A stretch of 64,000 nucleotides of DNA from Deltaproteobacteria bacterium HGW-Deltaproteobacteria-12 (lineage in GTDB: Bacteria; Desulfobacterota; Syntrophia; Syntrophales; Smithellaceae), in contig PHBK01000016.1 of NCBI GenBank assembly GCA_002840565.1, forward strand, positions 54,250 through 118,249, read 5' to 3'. Below, piece after piece: positions 25,684 to 33,845 of the stretch. Both the position numbers and the translations under genes were made by a program. The notes under the pieces were generated by a model, which was not told the origin of the DNA, ran no database searches, and saw only the letters and a program-made list of their open reading frames with translations. Positions within the stretch are counted from its first letter, which is position 1. Every line of letters starts with the position of its first letter.

Positions 25684-26260
25684 GTTTTGAAACAAATGCT
25701 TATTGACTGCCCTACGCTATTTCCCGCCCTGCTTGAGGTTGGTATAGCCATGATAAGGCTGTAAGCACATTTGTGATTTTATCCGCTGAAAAAGTGTGTC
25801 TCTTATTACGCGGCTAACGCTCTGGGCTTGCAGCTCAGATCACGCCGCTTCATAATCAACACACCTATTCAGCTAATCACAAATACAGCCATATCGAGCC
25901 TATACATTTATTATTCCCACCCAGTTCCTTTTTTTCTTTTCAGGAAAGTTATTTTAAAGGGATTATAATCCCCTTAATTCTTCCCCGAACCCCATCAAAT
26001 TATCCTCCTGCATTTTTTTATTTTCTCTTTTGTTCTTTTTTAAATAATAACTTCTCTTTTTTAAAACCTGACGGCGCTTTTAAGCCGAAATATCCATGCC
26101 ATCAATAAAGCAAGCTCAGATAAATATTTTGCCTACTGTTTTTTTCTTTTTCTCCTGACCGTTAAAATATTTTTCTTCATCTCCGCTTCACTACGACTTT
26201 TTCTCTGTCATGGATACATTGCACTGTTTCGGCTCTTGGCGCCTTTTTCTCTGAAGGTTT
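25684..26260 (+). other. Large two-domain structured leader upstream of ssb, copy 1
   Basis: Domain 1 (25757-25890) is one long stem: GGCTGTA with TACAGCC, ATTTGTGATT with AATCACAAAT, GCTGAA with TTCAGC, GTGTGT with ACACAC, then an inner GCGGC/GCCGC stem. Domain 2 (26073-26243) pairs GGCGC with GCGCC, AGCCGAAA with TTTCGGCT, and TATCCATG with CATGGATA. A GGGATTATAATCCC palindrome lies between. A diverged copy lies before ardC. The element could act as RNA or as folded single-stranded DNA. Its place upstream of ssb fits a leading-region ssDNA promoter, which is inference. Confidence 0.7.
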
Positions 26261-26404
26261 TAAAAAAGAATTTTTGTGTGGGTGGGAAGGAGGTGATTAA
26301 CGGCGGATTTAACGGTTTATCTTTGGGCGTTAGCAGTCGGTGTTTATGGTGTGGTTGTAATAATTATTGAATTAATAATACTAAATTAAAAAGGAGATTA
26401 AATT

Positions 26405-26794
26405 ATGTTTAACAAAGCTTTTTTGCTGGGAAGAGTTGGAAAAGAAGTCAAATTAGCTTACACAAAAGATGCCTGTCCGGTGGCGTCTTTTGATATGGCC
26501 ACGAATGAATATTACAAAGACAAAAACGGCGAACGTGTCACGGCCACAACATGGCACAGGATTGTTGCTTACCGGAATTTAGCCGAAATTTGCACCGATT
26601 TACTGAATAAAGGCAATCTTGTCTTTATTGAAGGTAGAATCAATAAAAGAAAATGGACTGACAAAGACGGCAATAACCACACCGCTACGGACATTATCGC
26701 ATCAAGAGTTCAGGTATTGGATTTTAAGGATACGACTCATGAAGATGTTGAATCCGATTCGCTTTCTGCCGTCGATAACGATTGTCCATTGTAA
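26405..26794 (+). CDS. ssb: Single-stranded DNA-binding protein (short, mobile-element type)
   Basis: 129 residues. The OB fold is clear: FNKAFLLGRVGKEVK, then TTWHRIVAYRNLAEIC, then GNLVFIEGRI. It covers single-stranded DNA during transfer or replication. The C-terminal tip is Asp-Asn-Asp-Cys-Pro-Leu rather than the usual acidic DDDIPF, so partner recruitment may be altered. A GGAGA site precedes the start. The short linker and the ardC neighbourhood mark it as an element-borne copy. The chromosomal ssb is not in the window. Confidence 0.93.
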   Translation: MFNKAFLLGRVGKEVKLAYTKDACPVASFDMATNEYYKDKNGERVTATTWHRIVAYRNLAEICTDLLNKGNLVFIEGRINKRKWTDKDGNNHTATDIIASRVQVLDFKDTTHEDVESDSLSAVDNDCPL

Positions 26795-26830
26795 CCTGTT
26801 TATCTAAACAAATTAAACTAGCTGTCCTAT

Positions 26831-26850
26831 CGGCTATACGGGGAGAAAGG
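26831..26850 (+). promoter_or_regulatory. Shared extended ribosome-binding leader, copy 1
   Basis: CGGCTATACGGGGAGAAAGG precedes the 26859 gene. It closely matches ACGGCTACACGGGCAGAAAG before the 28999 gene. It includes a GGGGAGAAAGG Shine-Dalgarno-like core. Confidence 0.4.
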
Positions 26851-26858
26851 CAGTTCCG

Positions 26859-27302
26859 ATGTTTTCCACGTTGAGACATTTTATAAACATTAGCCAGCTT
26901 TCCTCTTTGCAATCATATTTAGCCGGTGAAGAAAGACAATACTTTTTGTCCTTATTGAAGGACCTGGAAAATAGAATTTTACATATGCCTACGCCATATG
27001 AGACTACTGAACAAGGAATTGCTGCCCCCGTTTCCTTGCATTATTTCAAAGGTGGCTCGGACTGGTATATCGTAGAAAAAGACTCCTCAGGGGAACAACT
27101 GCAAGCTTTCGGCTACGCCTGCTTAAACGGCGATAAAATTAACGCCGAAATGGGTTATATTAATATTGAAGAACTGATTAAATGCGATGTCGAGTTTGAT
27201 TTGTATTGGACACCAACAGCGCTAAGAAATGTTATAGATAAAAAATATATTACAATTGAAGAATCCTCTTATGAAACATATGAAGAAGCTGATTTAATTT
27301 AA
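26859..27302 (+). CDS. DUF2958-like mobile-element protein
   Basis: 147 residues. The core reads LHYFKGGSDWYIVEKD, GYACLNGDKINAEMGYINIEEL, then VEFDLYWTP. This matches the pattern of DUF2958 and related small plasmid or ICE proteins often found with ardC and ssb. The function is not known. It lies 64 bp after ssb, with the shared GGGGAGAAAGG leader, and is closed by a terminator. Confidence 0.65.
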   Translation: MFSTLRHFINISQLSSLQSYLAGEERQYFLSLLKDLENRILHMPTPYETTEQGIAAPVSLHYFKGGSDWYIVEKDSSGEQLQAFGYACLNGDKINAEMGYINIEELIKCDVEFDLYWTPTALRNVIDKKYITIEESSYETYEEADLI

Positions 27303-27330
27303 ATATCTCAGATCAACAGAATTTTATTTA

Positions 27331-27365
27331 GGGCATTCCGGTAACCAACCGGATTGCTCTTTTTT
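27331..27365 (+). terminator. Terminator after the ssb operon
   Basis: GGGCATTCCGGT pairs with ACCGGATTGCTC (one mismatch, one wobble) around a 5-nt loop. It is followed by a run of T. Confidence 0.8.
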
Positions 27366-27430
27366 CGTCGGGGACGAAGTTATAAGGAATTTGAATCCCT
27401 TATCTTCCCCGAACCCCATCTCCAACCCAT
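27366..27430 (+). repeat. Partial third copy of the leader tail
   Basis: The sequence AAGGAATTTGAATCCCTTAT followed by CTTCCCCGAACCCCATC matches the last ~45 bp of copy 1 domain 1 (25945-25995). It keeps the palindrome but not the upstream stem. Confidence 0.5.
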
Positions 27431-27530
27431 TTTTCTATAAAGCTAACCATCCCTTCCGATTGATTATTATCTTCGGTAATCGATTATCGGTATTTTACCG
27501 ACTATAAAAAAACATTATTTTCTTTTTATT

Positions 27531-28032
27531 GAAACAAACTTTCCCGCCCTGCTTGTTGTGAGGCTTTAAGCATTATAGAGCTAATACAGTTTTGATTATA
27601 ACCGCCGGACAAGTGTGCCGTTTATTTCGCGGCTATACCGCTGCATAATCAACACACCTATCCGGCTAATCAAAACAAGCTCACTAATGCCCAAAACCTG
27701 CCGTTCTGCCCGCCCGGTTTCTTTTTTCTCCAGGGAAGGTATTTTAAGGGGATTCTAATCCCCGTTAATTCTTCCCTGCACCCATCAAATAATCTCCTTT
27801 TATTTCTTCGATTCTTTTTTTTTCAAAACCAACTAACGGTGCCTTCTACACGAAAGTTCTCTGCCATGCCTTCGGCAATAAAGATTTTGTTATTTATTCC
27901 TTGTTGGTTTTCCTTCGGTGAAAATCTTTATCGTTACAAAAATATTCTTCTAAAGAGCTCGAACAATATTTTCGCAATCCCCTCGGGGCATGGCATAGAA
28001 GTGCCTGCGGCTCTTTCGTGTCCTTTGCACCG
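27531..28032 (+). other. Large two-domain structured leader upstream of ardC, copy 2
   Basis: It aligns with copy 1 (TTTCCCGCCCTGCTT; CATAATCAACACACCTAT; TTAATTCTTCCC). Domain 1 (27578-27682) pairs GAGCT with AGCTC, GTTTTGATT with AATCAAAAC, GCCGGA with TCCGGC, GTGTG with CACAC, and an inner GCGGC/GCTGC. Domain 2 (27837-28032) pairs CGGTGC with GCACCG, ACACGAAAG with CTTTCGTGT, GCCATGCC with GGCATGGC, and ATAAAGATTTT with AAAATCTTTAT. The paired changes relative to copy 1 show that the structure is selected. It ends about 70 bp before ardC. Confidence 0.7.
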
Positions 28033-28103
28033 CCTTTTCTGTGAAGTTGGTTTTTCAAAATGTTTTTAGAGGGAAAACCATTTAACGAAAGGAGAAGTAA
28101 AAG

Positions 28104-28952
28104 ATGAAAGTTTACGAAATTATTACGAACAAGATTATTGAGAAACTGGAAGCGGGGATAATTCCCTGGCATAAGCCCTGGCATTCTGCGGAAGGTATGC
28201 CGAAAAACCTAATTACCAAGAAAGAATACAGGGGCATTAATGTTTTTCTACTGGCTATGCAACGTTATGAAAGCCCTTACTGGTTATCTTTTAAACAAGC
28301 TCGGGACTTAGGCGGAAATGTGAAGAAAGATGAAAAGGGCACGCCTGTTGTTTTCTGGAATTGGCTAAACCAGATTGACGATGAAGGGAATGAAAAGAAT
28401 ATTCCGTTTATGAGATATTACACTGTTTATAATGTTGCCCAGTGTGAAAACATCGATGAAGGTAAAATTCCGTTTATCCCGGCAATTCATAATGACTTTG
28501 ATCATATTGCCGAATGCGAGGCTATTGTTGCCAACATGCCGAATTGTCCCGAAATACAGCAAGGGAAGCAAAGAGCTTCTTACAATCCTTTAAACGATAT
28601 TATCAGCATGCCCCGCTTTGACAGCTTTGACACTGCCGAAGAATTTTATTCGACTTTATACCATGAAGCAATCCATTCAACAGGCAGCGAGAAACGTTTA
28701 AACAGATTTAATAATAAGATCAGCAGTTTTGGCAATGAAGAATATTCCAAAGAAGAGCTTGTTGCAGAAATGGGAGCAGCCTTTCTTTGCGGCTTTACCG
28801 GAATTGAGAATATTACGATTAATAACAGTGTTGCCTATATTCAAGGCTGGTTGAAAGCTCTTAAAGACGACAACAAACTCGTAATTATGGCAGCAGCGCA
28901 GGCGCAAAAAGCCGCCGACTACATTTTAATGGTTAATAAAGAGGCTAACTAA
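28104..28952 (+). CDS. ardC: ArdC-family antirestriction protein
   Basis: 282 residues. The N-terminal ssDNA-binding domain (DUF1738-like) has IPWHKPW, YRGINVFLLA, YWLSFKQA and VKKDEKGTPVVFW. The C-terminal zincin-like domain has HEAIH at residues 187-191 and a downstream EELVAEMGAAFL that supplies the third ligand. ArdC proteins protect incoming single-stranded DNA and the host from restriction during conjugation or phage entry. AAGGAGAAG lies before the start. It follows structured leader copy 2 closely, so expression is probably tied to DNA entry. Confidence 0.9.
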   Translation: MKVYEIITNKIIEKLEAGIIPWHKPWHSAEGMPKNLITKKEYRGINVFLLAMQRYESPYWLSFKQARDLGGNVKKDEKGTPVVFWNWLNQIDDEGNEKNIPFMRYYTVYNVAQCENIDEGKIPFIPAIHNDFDHIAECEAIVANMPNCPEIQQGKQRASYNPLNDIISMPRFDSFDTAEEFYSTLYHEAIHSTGSEKRLNRFNNKISSFGNEEYSKEELVAEMGAAFLCGFTGIENITINNSVAYIQGWLKALKDDNKLVIMAAAQAQKAADYILMVNKEAN

Positions 28953-28998
28953 TTTTCCAAAGCTGAGCTAACGGCTACACGGGCAGAAAGATGTTTAT

Positions 28999-29346
28999 AT
29001 GATTATATCTGTAAAACCATGTGTAAATTGTGGAGCAAGTGAAGTATCTGACTTTAAGGAATATGACGGATGTTTAGGGTATGAAGCCATAGTTTGTAAA
29101 AGATGCGGCTATATATACGATCACATTGGTGCACATGCGCCTGATGGGGAAAAAGGAAATATTAAGGCAAAACACGATCCAAGAATAATAATTGAAGTGC
29201 GGGGAGGTACAGTGCAGGCAGTATATTCAGATACGGCCAATGTTAGCGTAGCAGTTTTGGATTACGACGAGATTGCAACAGAATGTGCTACGCCCGAATT
29301 CATTAAGCTGGAAGCCGAAACAAAGGGAATGCTGAAAATTATTTAA
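28999..29346 (+). CDS. Zinc-ribbon hypothetical protein of mobile elements
   Basis: 115 residues. Two CxxC pairs (CVNCGAS and CKRCGYI) form a zinc ribbon in residues 8-37. The C-terminal half has IIIEVRGGTVQAVYSD then VAVLDYDEIATE, a pattern I recall from short phage and plasmid proteins with no assigned function. The leader CGGCTACACGGGCAGAAAG upstream is shared with the 26859 gene. It is probably in the ardC transcript (46 bp gap). Confidence 0.55.
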   Translation: MIISVKPCVNCGASEVSDFKEYDGCLGYEAIVCKRCGYIYDHIGAHAPDGEKGNIKAKHDPRIIIEVRGGTVQAVYSDTANVSVAVLDYDEIATECATPEFIKLEAETKGMLKII

Positions 29347-29595
29347 CCGGCCACCGGACAGAAAGGAAACGGAAGTTGTCTGGAATGAGCTCGTCGTTAA
29401 ACTCCTCAAAAAGCATTATACCCCCTCTGCCGGCGAACCTGCCGGCACGGCTATTTAACCTTCGGTATATTCGCGACCTTCGGTTTTTAGCCGGTAATAC
29501 ACGTGTGGTTATTTTTGATTTATACCTGTTCACTTCATCTTTGAGAGTACCGAGTTCTTTAATTAGCATTTATTGTAGACAATATTCAGATGAAA
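29347..29595. other. Gap between zinc-ribbon gene and repressor, with a GC hairpin
   Basis: TGCCGGC-GAACCT-GCCGGCA forms a 7-bp hairpin at 29428-29447 with no T run. Short frames exist on both strands (a basic 76-residue frame on the minus strand at 29339-29569), but neither has a ribosome binding site. I make no gene call. Confidence 0.4.
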
Positions 29596-30093
29596 TTATT
29601 TCTTTCTGGGTGGTACATCACCTTCAGCAAGCCAAATAGCAGATATACCGAGAGCTTTAGCAATATCCGATATTTCTTTAGCGGTTGGTACAGAGCCATT
29701 TATAATTTCATCAAGTCGTTCCTTTTTTAAGGGTAAAGATGCTTTGGAAATTTTAATTTCATTTTTCAAACGGTCTAGAAATCCGGGATCGATTTTGAGT
29801 GGACGAGTTTTGGGAGGGCTGACAATGGAGCCCGTACCTTCGATAGCAATTTGGGTTCCTTCGATAGGGATTTTACCCTGAAAAAACAATCCAGTACCAA
29901 ACAATAACCAGGATGAACTGATGTCATAAGTTTTGCAGATTTGAGATATGATGTTCGAATCAGGATGTGATAATTCATCCTCGTACCGAACCAAAGTATT
30001 ACGGTGTATGCCAAGCTCTTCAGCAAATATAAATTGGCTTTTGTTGCCCCTTACTATTTTTAATCGCTGACCAATTCCTTTTGTTGCATTCAT
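29596..30093 (-). CDS. XRE-family repressor-like regulator
   Basis: 165 residues from the ATG at 30093. The first ATG, 12 codons earlier, lacks a better site. The N-terminal helix-turn-helix (GIGQRLKIVRG, FAEELGIHRNTLVRYE, YDISSSWLLFGTG) is of the lambda CI or Cro type. A second, weaker HTH-like unit is at the C-terminus (LDEIINGSVPTAKEISDIAKALGISAIWLAEG). The middle is Pro/Gly-rich. It is divergent from the integrase and likely represses the element. No peptidase domain is visible, so it may not be SOS-inducible. Confidence 0.75.
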   Translation of the reverse strand: MNATKGIGQRLKIVRGNKSQFIFAEELGIHRNTLVRYEDELSHPDSNIISQICKTYDISSSWLLFGTGLFFQGKIPIEGTQIAIEGTGSIVSPPKTRPLKIDPGFLDRLKNEIKISKASLPLKKERLDEIINGSVPTAKEISDIAKALGISAIWLAEGDVPPRKK

Positions 30094-30402
30094 AAAATAA
30101 GTACCATAAAAAAGATTTGACATGCACAATTATTTGTGCAATTGTGATTGCAATATTTGTGATAGTTTAAAACAAATATTGAGAAAAAGCAATTATTAAA
30201 TGGGGCTCTAATTTCGGAATGAATATAAAGATAGCATAGTGATATTTGGAAAAATGAATGGAAACCTATGAAGTCTGGAACTTTAGATGTTCCGTTTATT
30301 CCGCTTTAAAGGTTGGTTGAATATTTCGTTTATGGAGTATGGGAATTGAGTTTTTTAGCCGGATATGATAATTGCCCCTTTAATCATAAAGGAGGCGATT
30401 AT

Positions 30403-31506
30403 ATGAAAGGTCATGTATATTTTCATGCACCGGCAAAGCGTTGTTATGTCTCAATTCCTTATAAAGGAGTTCAGGAGAAGTTTTGGGAGTACAAGGGTGA
30501 GCCAATATGGGATGAGAGAACAGGACGCAAGTTTTTATCCGTCATGCAAGCGGAAATAGATAAAGGCACATTTGACCCTCGAACATATCGCCCAAATTCT
30601 CCACTCTCCGTAAAAGAATTTTCCAAAATCTGGCTCGCTTCCACCGGAGCCGGTAAAAACACAAAGAAGATTTACCGAAACGCCATAAATAAAGTCATTA
30701 ACTACTTTGGCGAAGCTCAGGACATTCGGGAATTTACACACTCAAAGCTTCTTTTATTTAAGCAATCATTAAATCTATCCGAAGCAGCAAAATACAACGT
30801 CTTAACAGCTTTGAAAACAATGCTTCGTTTTCATAAGAAAGATGTGCCAACTTTTATCATGCCCGAATTCCCTGCCCTCACAAAACCTGAACCGGAAACA
30901 ACTGAATATTTAACCTTCGAAGAACAACAAAACATACTGGCAGTAATCCCTGAAAGGCATCGTCCTATATTTATCGTTATGATGGAATATGGTTGCAGAC
31001 CGCAAGAAGCAACGGCTCTGATGCGTGATTGCATCATTAAAGATAAGATCATTTTCCGAAGATCGCATAGCGAATACGAACTAAGGGAAACGACAAAGAC
31101 TGGATCTAAAGGTATCAGGATTGAGGATATTACAACTAGAGCAAGGAAAGCCCTGGATAATGCCCTGCAATGGCCTTCTTTCAAGGGATGGGTGTTTAGT
31201 TACAACCAAAGAGGCTCTCATTACAATAATAAGATTCTTAATCAAATATGGAGGACAGCTTGCGCGTCGTTAGGAATTAAGATTGGGTTATATGAGGCTG
31301 TCCGACACTCTTTGGGATGTCAACTTGCAGATGAGGGTTACTCGATAGACTTCATTCAAGATGTTTATAAACATACATCAATCAGGACAACACGACGTTA
31401 TGCAAAAAGACAACGCGGAATGATCTCTGATGCTCTGGAAAACAGAGGTAAAATTATTGAGTTTAGAAGTTCGTTAGAAGGTGAAAATAAAAAGTCAACT
31501 ACTTGA
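30403..31506 (+). CDS. Tyrosine recombinase/integrase at a tRNA gene
   Basis: 367 residues from the ATG at 30403, which has a perfect AAAGGAGG site; the longer frame is unlikely. It has an SAM-like N-terminal binding domain (VKEFSKIWLAST, then a core-binding helix bundle). The catalytic domain has the first Arg in YGCRPQEATAL, a Lys in TKTGSKG, the second Arg in AVRHSLG, a His in YKHTS, and the nucleophile Tyr in TTRRYAK. The His of the HxxR box is a Tyr here (YEAVR), seen in some active relatives. The stop lies 17 bp from the 3' end of tRNA-Arg, the usual attachment site. It is not an integron integrase. Confidence 0.88.
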   Translation: MKGHVYFHAPAKRCYVSIPYKGVQEKFWEYKGEPIWDERTGRKFLSVMQAEIDKGTFDPRTYRPNSPLSVKEFSKIWLASTGAGKNTKKIYRNAINKVINYFGEAQDIREFTHSKLLLFKQSLNLSEAAKYNVLTALKTMLRFHKKDVPTFIMPEFPALTKPEPETTEYLTFEEQQNILAVIPERHRPIFIVMMEYGCRPQEATALMRDCIIKDKIIFRRSHSEYELRETTKTGSKGIRIEDITTRARKALDNALQWPSFKGWVFSYNQRGSHYNNKILNQIWRTACASLGIKIGLYEAVRHSLGCQLADEGYSIDFIQDVYKHTSIRTTRRYAKRQRGMISDALENRGKIIEFRSSLEGENKKSTT

Positions 31507-31522
31507 TTTTATTAAAATAAAG

Positions 31523-31599
31523 TGGTGCGCCCGGTAGGATTCGAACCTACGACCAACAGATTCGAAGTCTGCGACTCTATCCAGCTGAGCTACGGGCGC
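31523..31599 (-). tRNA. tRNA-Arg (anticodon TCG)
   Basis: A 77-nt gene including CCA. The acceptor stem is GCGCCCG/CGGGCGC, the anticodon loop CTTCGAA, and the T loop TTCGAAT. The 3' end faces the integrase, so it is the probable attachment site of the element. Confidence 0.93.
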
Positions 31600-31619
31600 G
31601 CATTTTACAATGCAAAAAA

Positions 31620-31697
31620 TGGGGTGAGTGAAGGGATTTGAACCCTCGGCCTCCGGGGCCACAACCCGGCACTCTAACCAGCTGAGCTACACCCACC
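31620..31697 (-). tRNA. tRNA-His (anticodon GTG)
   Basis: The acceptor stem is GTGGGTG/CACTCAC with the extra G at -1 opposite C73 that is specific to tRNA-His. The anticodon stem-loop is CCGGG-TTGTGGC-CCCGG. CCA is encoded. Confidence 0.93.
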
Positions 31698-31708
31698 ATT
31701 TTCGCTTT

Positions 31709-31794
<86 letters not shown>

Positions 31795-31877
31795 ATTCTC
31801 GTTCTGCACCAAAAAAAGAGTTAGCCTAATATCCCCTCTAAAGGCTTTTGTCAAGATCAATTGCTGATTTTTCCATC

Positions 31878-33611
31878 TTATCGGACATAACCGGCAATTC
31901 CATCAAATTTGTATCCCTTTTTGGCAACCTTTTCTCCTTTGGGATCAGTGGAATAAAAATACTGACCGCTTGAGGCCTTAAACCAACGGTATAACTCTTT
32001 TGTATTGGTCATTCGGGATGTGGCGATATTACCGATCGATCCTTCCAGCAGATATCCCTGCATTTGTTTTCCGCCGCCTTTCGGATCATGATGATAAAAA
32101 TGATCCTTTTTTTGCGGATTATACCACCGGTAAAAATTCGTTGTTCCCGGCGTATCCGGCACAAAGAGACGGAAAGCGATACCTTCTTTAACGTAGGCAT
32201 TCTGAATAAGCTTTTTAGTTTCCGCTTCCGGATTGGCGGTAAACAGATAATCCAAGCCCTTGGAATAACGATAAACATCGATGAATCTAGTTAATTTGTC
32301 GGGAACTACTTCCACATAGACTTCAACGATTCCCTCACCGCCATTGGAGTTAAAAATTATATTGTCGCCGTATAAGCCCGGCGTAAGCTGCGTTGTGTTT
32401 AGATTAACATTAATATATTCCGTTTCCAGCGTCGTGGAACCGGAATATGGATATATGCTGATCCAGCCGGCCGGCCCGCGCAAAATATCTTTGCCTAAAA
32501 CTCTGACTCCTTCAATATCTAAACGTCCCTCCTTATTGACCAAAATCAGTGCATGAGGTGCGTCAGCAAGTCCTTCAGCAACTAACAATTCGCCTTTTTC
32601 TTTCTGATCGGCAAACCAGTCATGTTCATTGATTAATTTATCATCGAGATAAACAGTAAGATTTCCTGCATCCGGATAAGCTGTAAAATAAAGAATCAAT
32701 CCCGTCCCGGTGAAATTAAACTTAATGGAATTGGTGCTGGCAGAGCTTGAGGGATAACCGTCATTCTCCGCCCAACGGCCCATCACATCCATGAATTCTT
32801 TTAAGTGCAAAGGAGGAATATAAGTTCCGCTTCCTCGTACTTCTTCATTGACAAAGGAAACATATTTCCCTTTTTTGAAAACTACGGGCAGGGTATCGCT
32901 GCGTTTTTGTTTCTGCTCCGCGATTGACCACTTTAATATTTCCTTGCCTTTATTGGTCATTCTGATTTTCTTGGCTATGGTTTTTCCCTGCAGCACACTT
33001 CCCATATCCAGTCTTTCCGGATTCAAATGTATTTGAGCCAATTCTTGATTGGGAACTATTTTAAAAGTGACAAATATTGTCCTGTTCCCGCCGTTAGAAA
33101 CAATTTTAATTGCTTCTCGATTTATACCATTGGCTAAATCATTGCGGCAGATGAGTTTTCCTGTTCCTGCCGTCATTTTCATTTCCACCGGATAAAAAGA
33201 AACCTTTGCTTTGGACTGGTTTGACGTTTTTCCATTGGCTAAAACACGAACCTCTATACGCAGATGGTCGGCATCATCTTCAACGGCACTGGCTAATTTC
33301 TGGTTTTCCGGCACCTTCCATCCTTCCGGGCCGCCGGTGGACCAGCTGATAATCCCGGAGCGCATGTTTTTGAGCGTAAAAATCCCGGAAATAGTTTCAC
33401 CGGGACCGATTGTACCCATATCTATTTCTCTGGGCGTAATTGCCAGTACAGGACGGGGAAGCGAACTGCTGTCATTAACAGTTTTTACATTAAGGTCATT
33501 TTGCCTGATGTCAGACTGTTTTTGCCTGTTCTCATTTTGAGCCAAAACATTAAATGGCCAAACAATTGATATTATAATAAATAAGAAAAAATATTTTTTC
33601 ATTCCGGACAT
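31878..33611 (-). CDS. Exported DUF1573-like/DUF5648 protein
   Basis: 577 residues from the ATG at 33611, with GAGG nine bases upstream. The 70-residue extension in the long frame is translated simple repeat and is excluded. Residues 1-24 form a signal peptide (KKYFFLFIIISIVWPF). Two DUF1573/ASPM-like beta domains follow, each starting with a L-x-P-E-x-D-M-G-S-V/I pattern (ITPREIDMGTIGPGE and LNPERLDMGSVLQGK). The C-terminal ~130 residues are a DUF5648 beta-trefoil-like unit with repeated NFYRWYNPQKKDHFYHHD and LYRWFKASSGQYFYSTD. Probable surface or periplasmic adhesin or carbohydrate-binding protein. Confidence 0.75.
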   Translation of the reverse strand: MSGMKKYFFLFIIISIVWPFNVLAQNENRQKQSDIRQNDLNVKTVNDSSSLPRPVLAITPREIDMGTIGPGETISGIFTLKNMRSGIISWSTGGPEGWKVPENQKLASAVEDDADHLRIEVRVLANGKTSNQSKAKVSFYPVEMKMTAGTGKLICRNDLANGINREAIKIVSNGGNRTIFVTFKIVPNQELAQIHLNPERLDMGSVLQGKTIAKKIRMTNKGKEILKWSIAEQKQKRSDTLPVVFKKGKYVSFVNEEVRGSGTYIPPLHLKEFMDVMGRWAENDGYPSSSASTNSIKFNFTGTGLILYFTAYPDAGNLTVYLDDKLINEHDWFADQKEKGELLVAEGLADAPHALILVNKEGRLDIEGVRVLGKDILRGPAGWISIYPYSGSTTLETEYINVNLNTTQLTPGLYGDNIIFNSNGGEGIVEVYVEVVPDKLTRFIDVYRYSKGLDYLFTANPEAETKKLIQNAYVKEGIAFRLFVPDTPGTTNFYRWYNPQKKDHFYHHDPKGGGKQMQGYLLEGSIGNIATSRMTNTKELYRWFKASSGQYFYSTDPKGEKVAKKGYKFDGIAGYVR

Positions 33612-33683
33612 AGAATAATACCTCAATAAATATATAGAGCTTCCTAACTCAATGTATAAAATTAAGCAACTGTTAGTTCTTTT

Positions 33684-33764
33684 CTGCCTTCTGCCTTCAG
33701 CCTTTAGTCTTCTGCCTTGCGCCTTGCGCCTTGCACCTTGTGCCTTGTGCCTTGCACCTTGTTC
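33684..33764. repeat. Degenerate GCCTT/CACCTT simple repeat
   Basis: About eleven copies of a 6-8-bp unit of the type (C)TTGCGCC or CTTGTGCC, upstream of the DUF5648 gene. Related runs (GGCTGAAG) occur at 40722-40755. The units are short and lack spacers, so it is not a CRISPR. Similar tracts are known in deltaproteobacterial genomes. Confidence 0.8.
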
Positions 33765-33845
33765 CTGTGCTTTTACTAAAAACCTTGACACATTCAGCGG
33801 ATAAGATGTAACGTTTGGCAATATTTTCCCGGGTATATAAGTATA

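Noticed and set aside
29339..29569. 76-residue basic minus-strand frame
   Set aside because: No ribosome binding site, overlaps the end of the zinc-ribbon gene, and no recognisable domain.
30403..31506. Integron integrase for the cassette array
   Set aside because: It is 10 kb away, has no IntI-specific insert that I can see, and is adjacent to a tRNA, as in phage or ICE integrases.
33684..33764. CRISPR-like repeat
   Set aside because: Units of 6-8 bp without unique spacers. No cas gene is in the window.
33612..33821. 70-residue N-terminal extension of the DUF5648 protein
   Set aside because: It translates the simple repeat and has no ribosome binding site. A signal peptide begins right after the later ATG.
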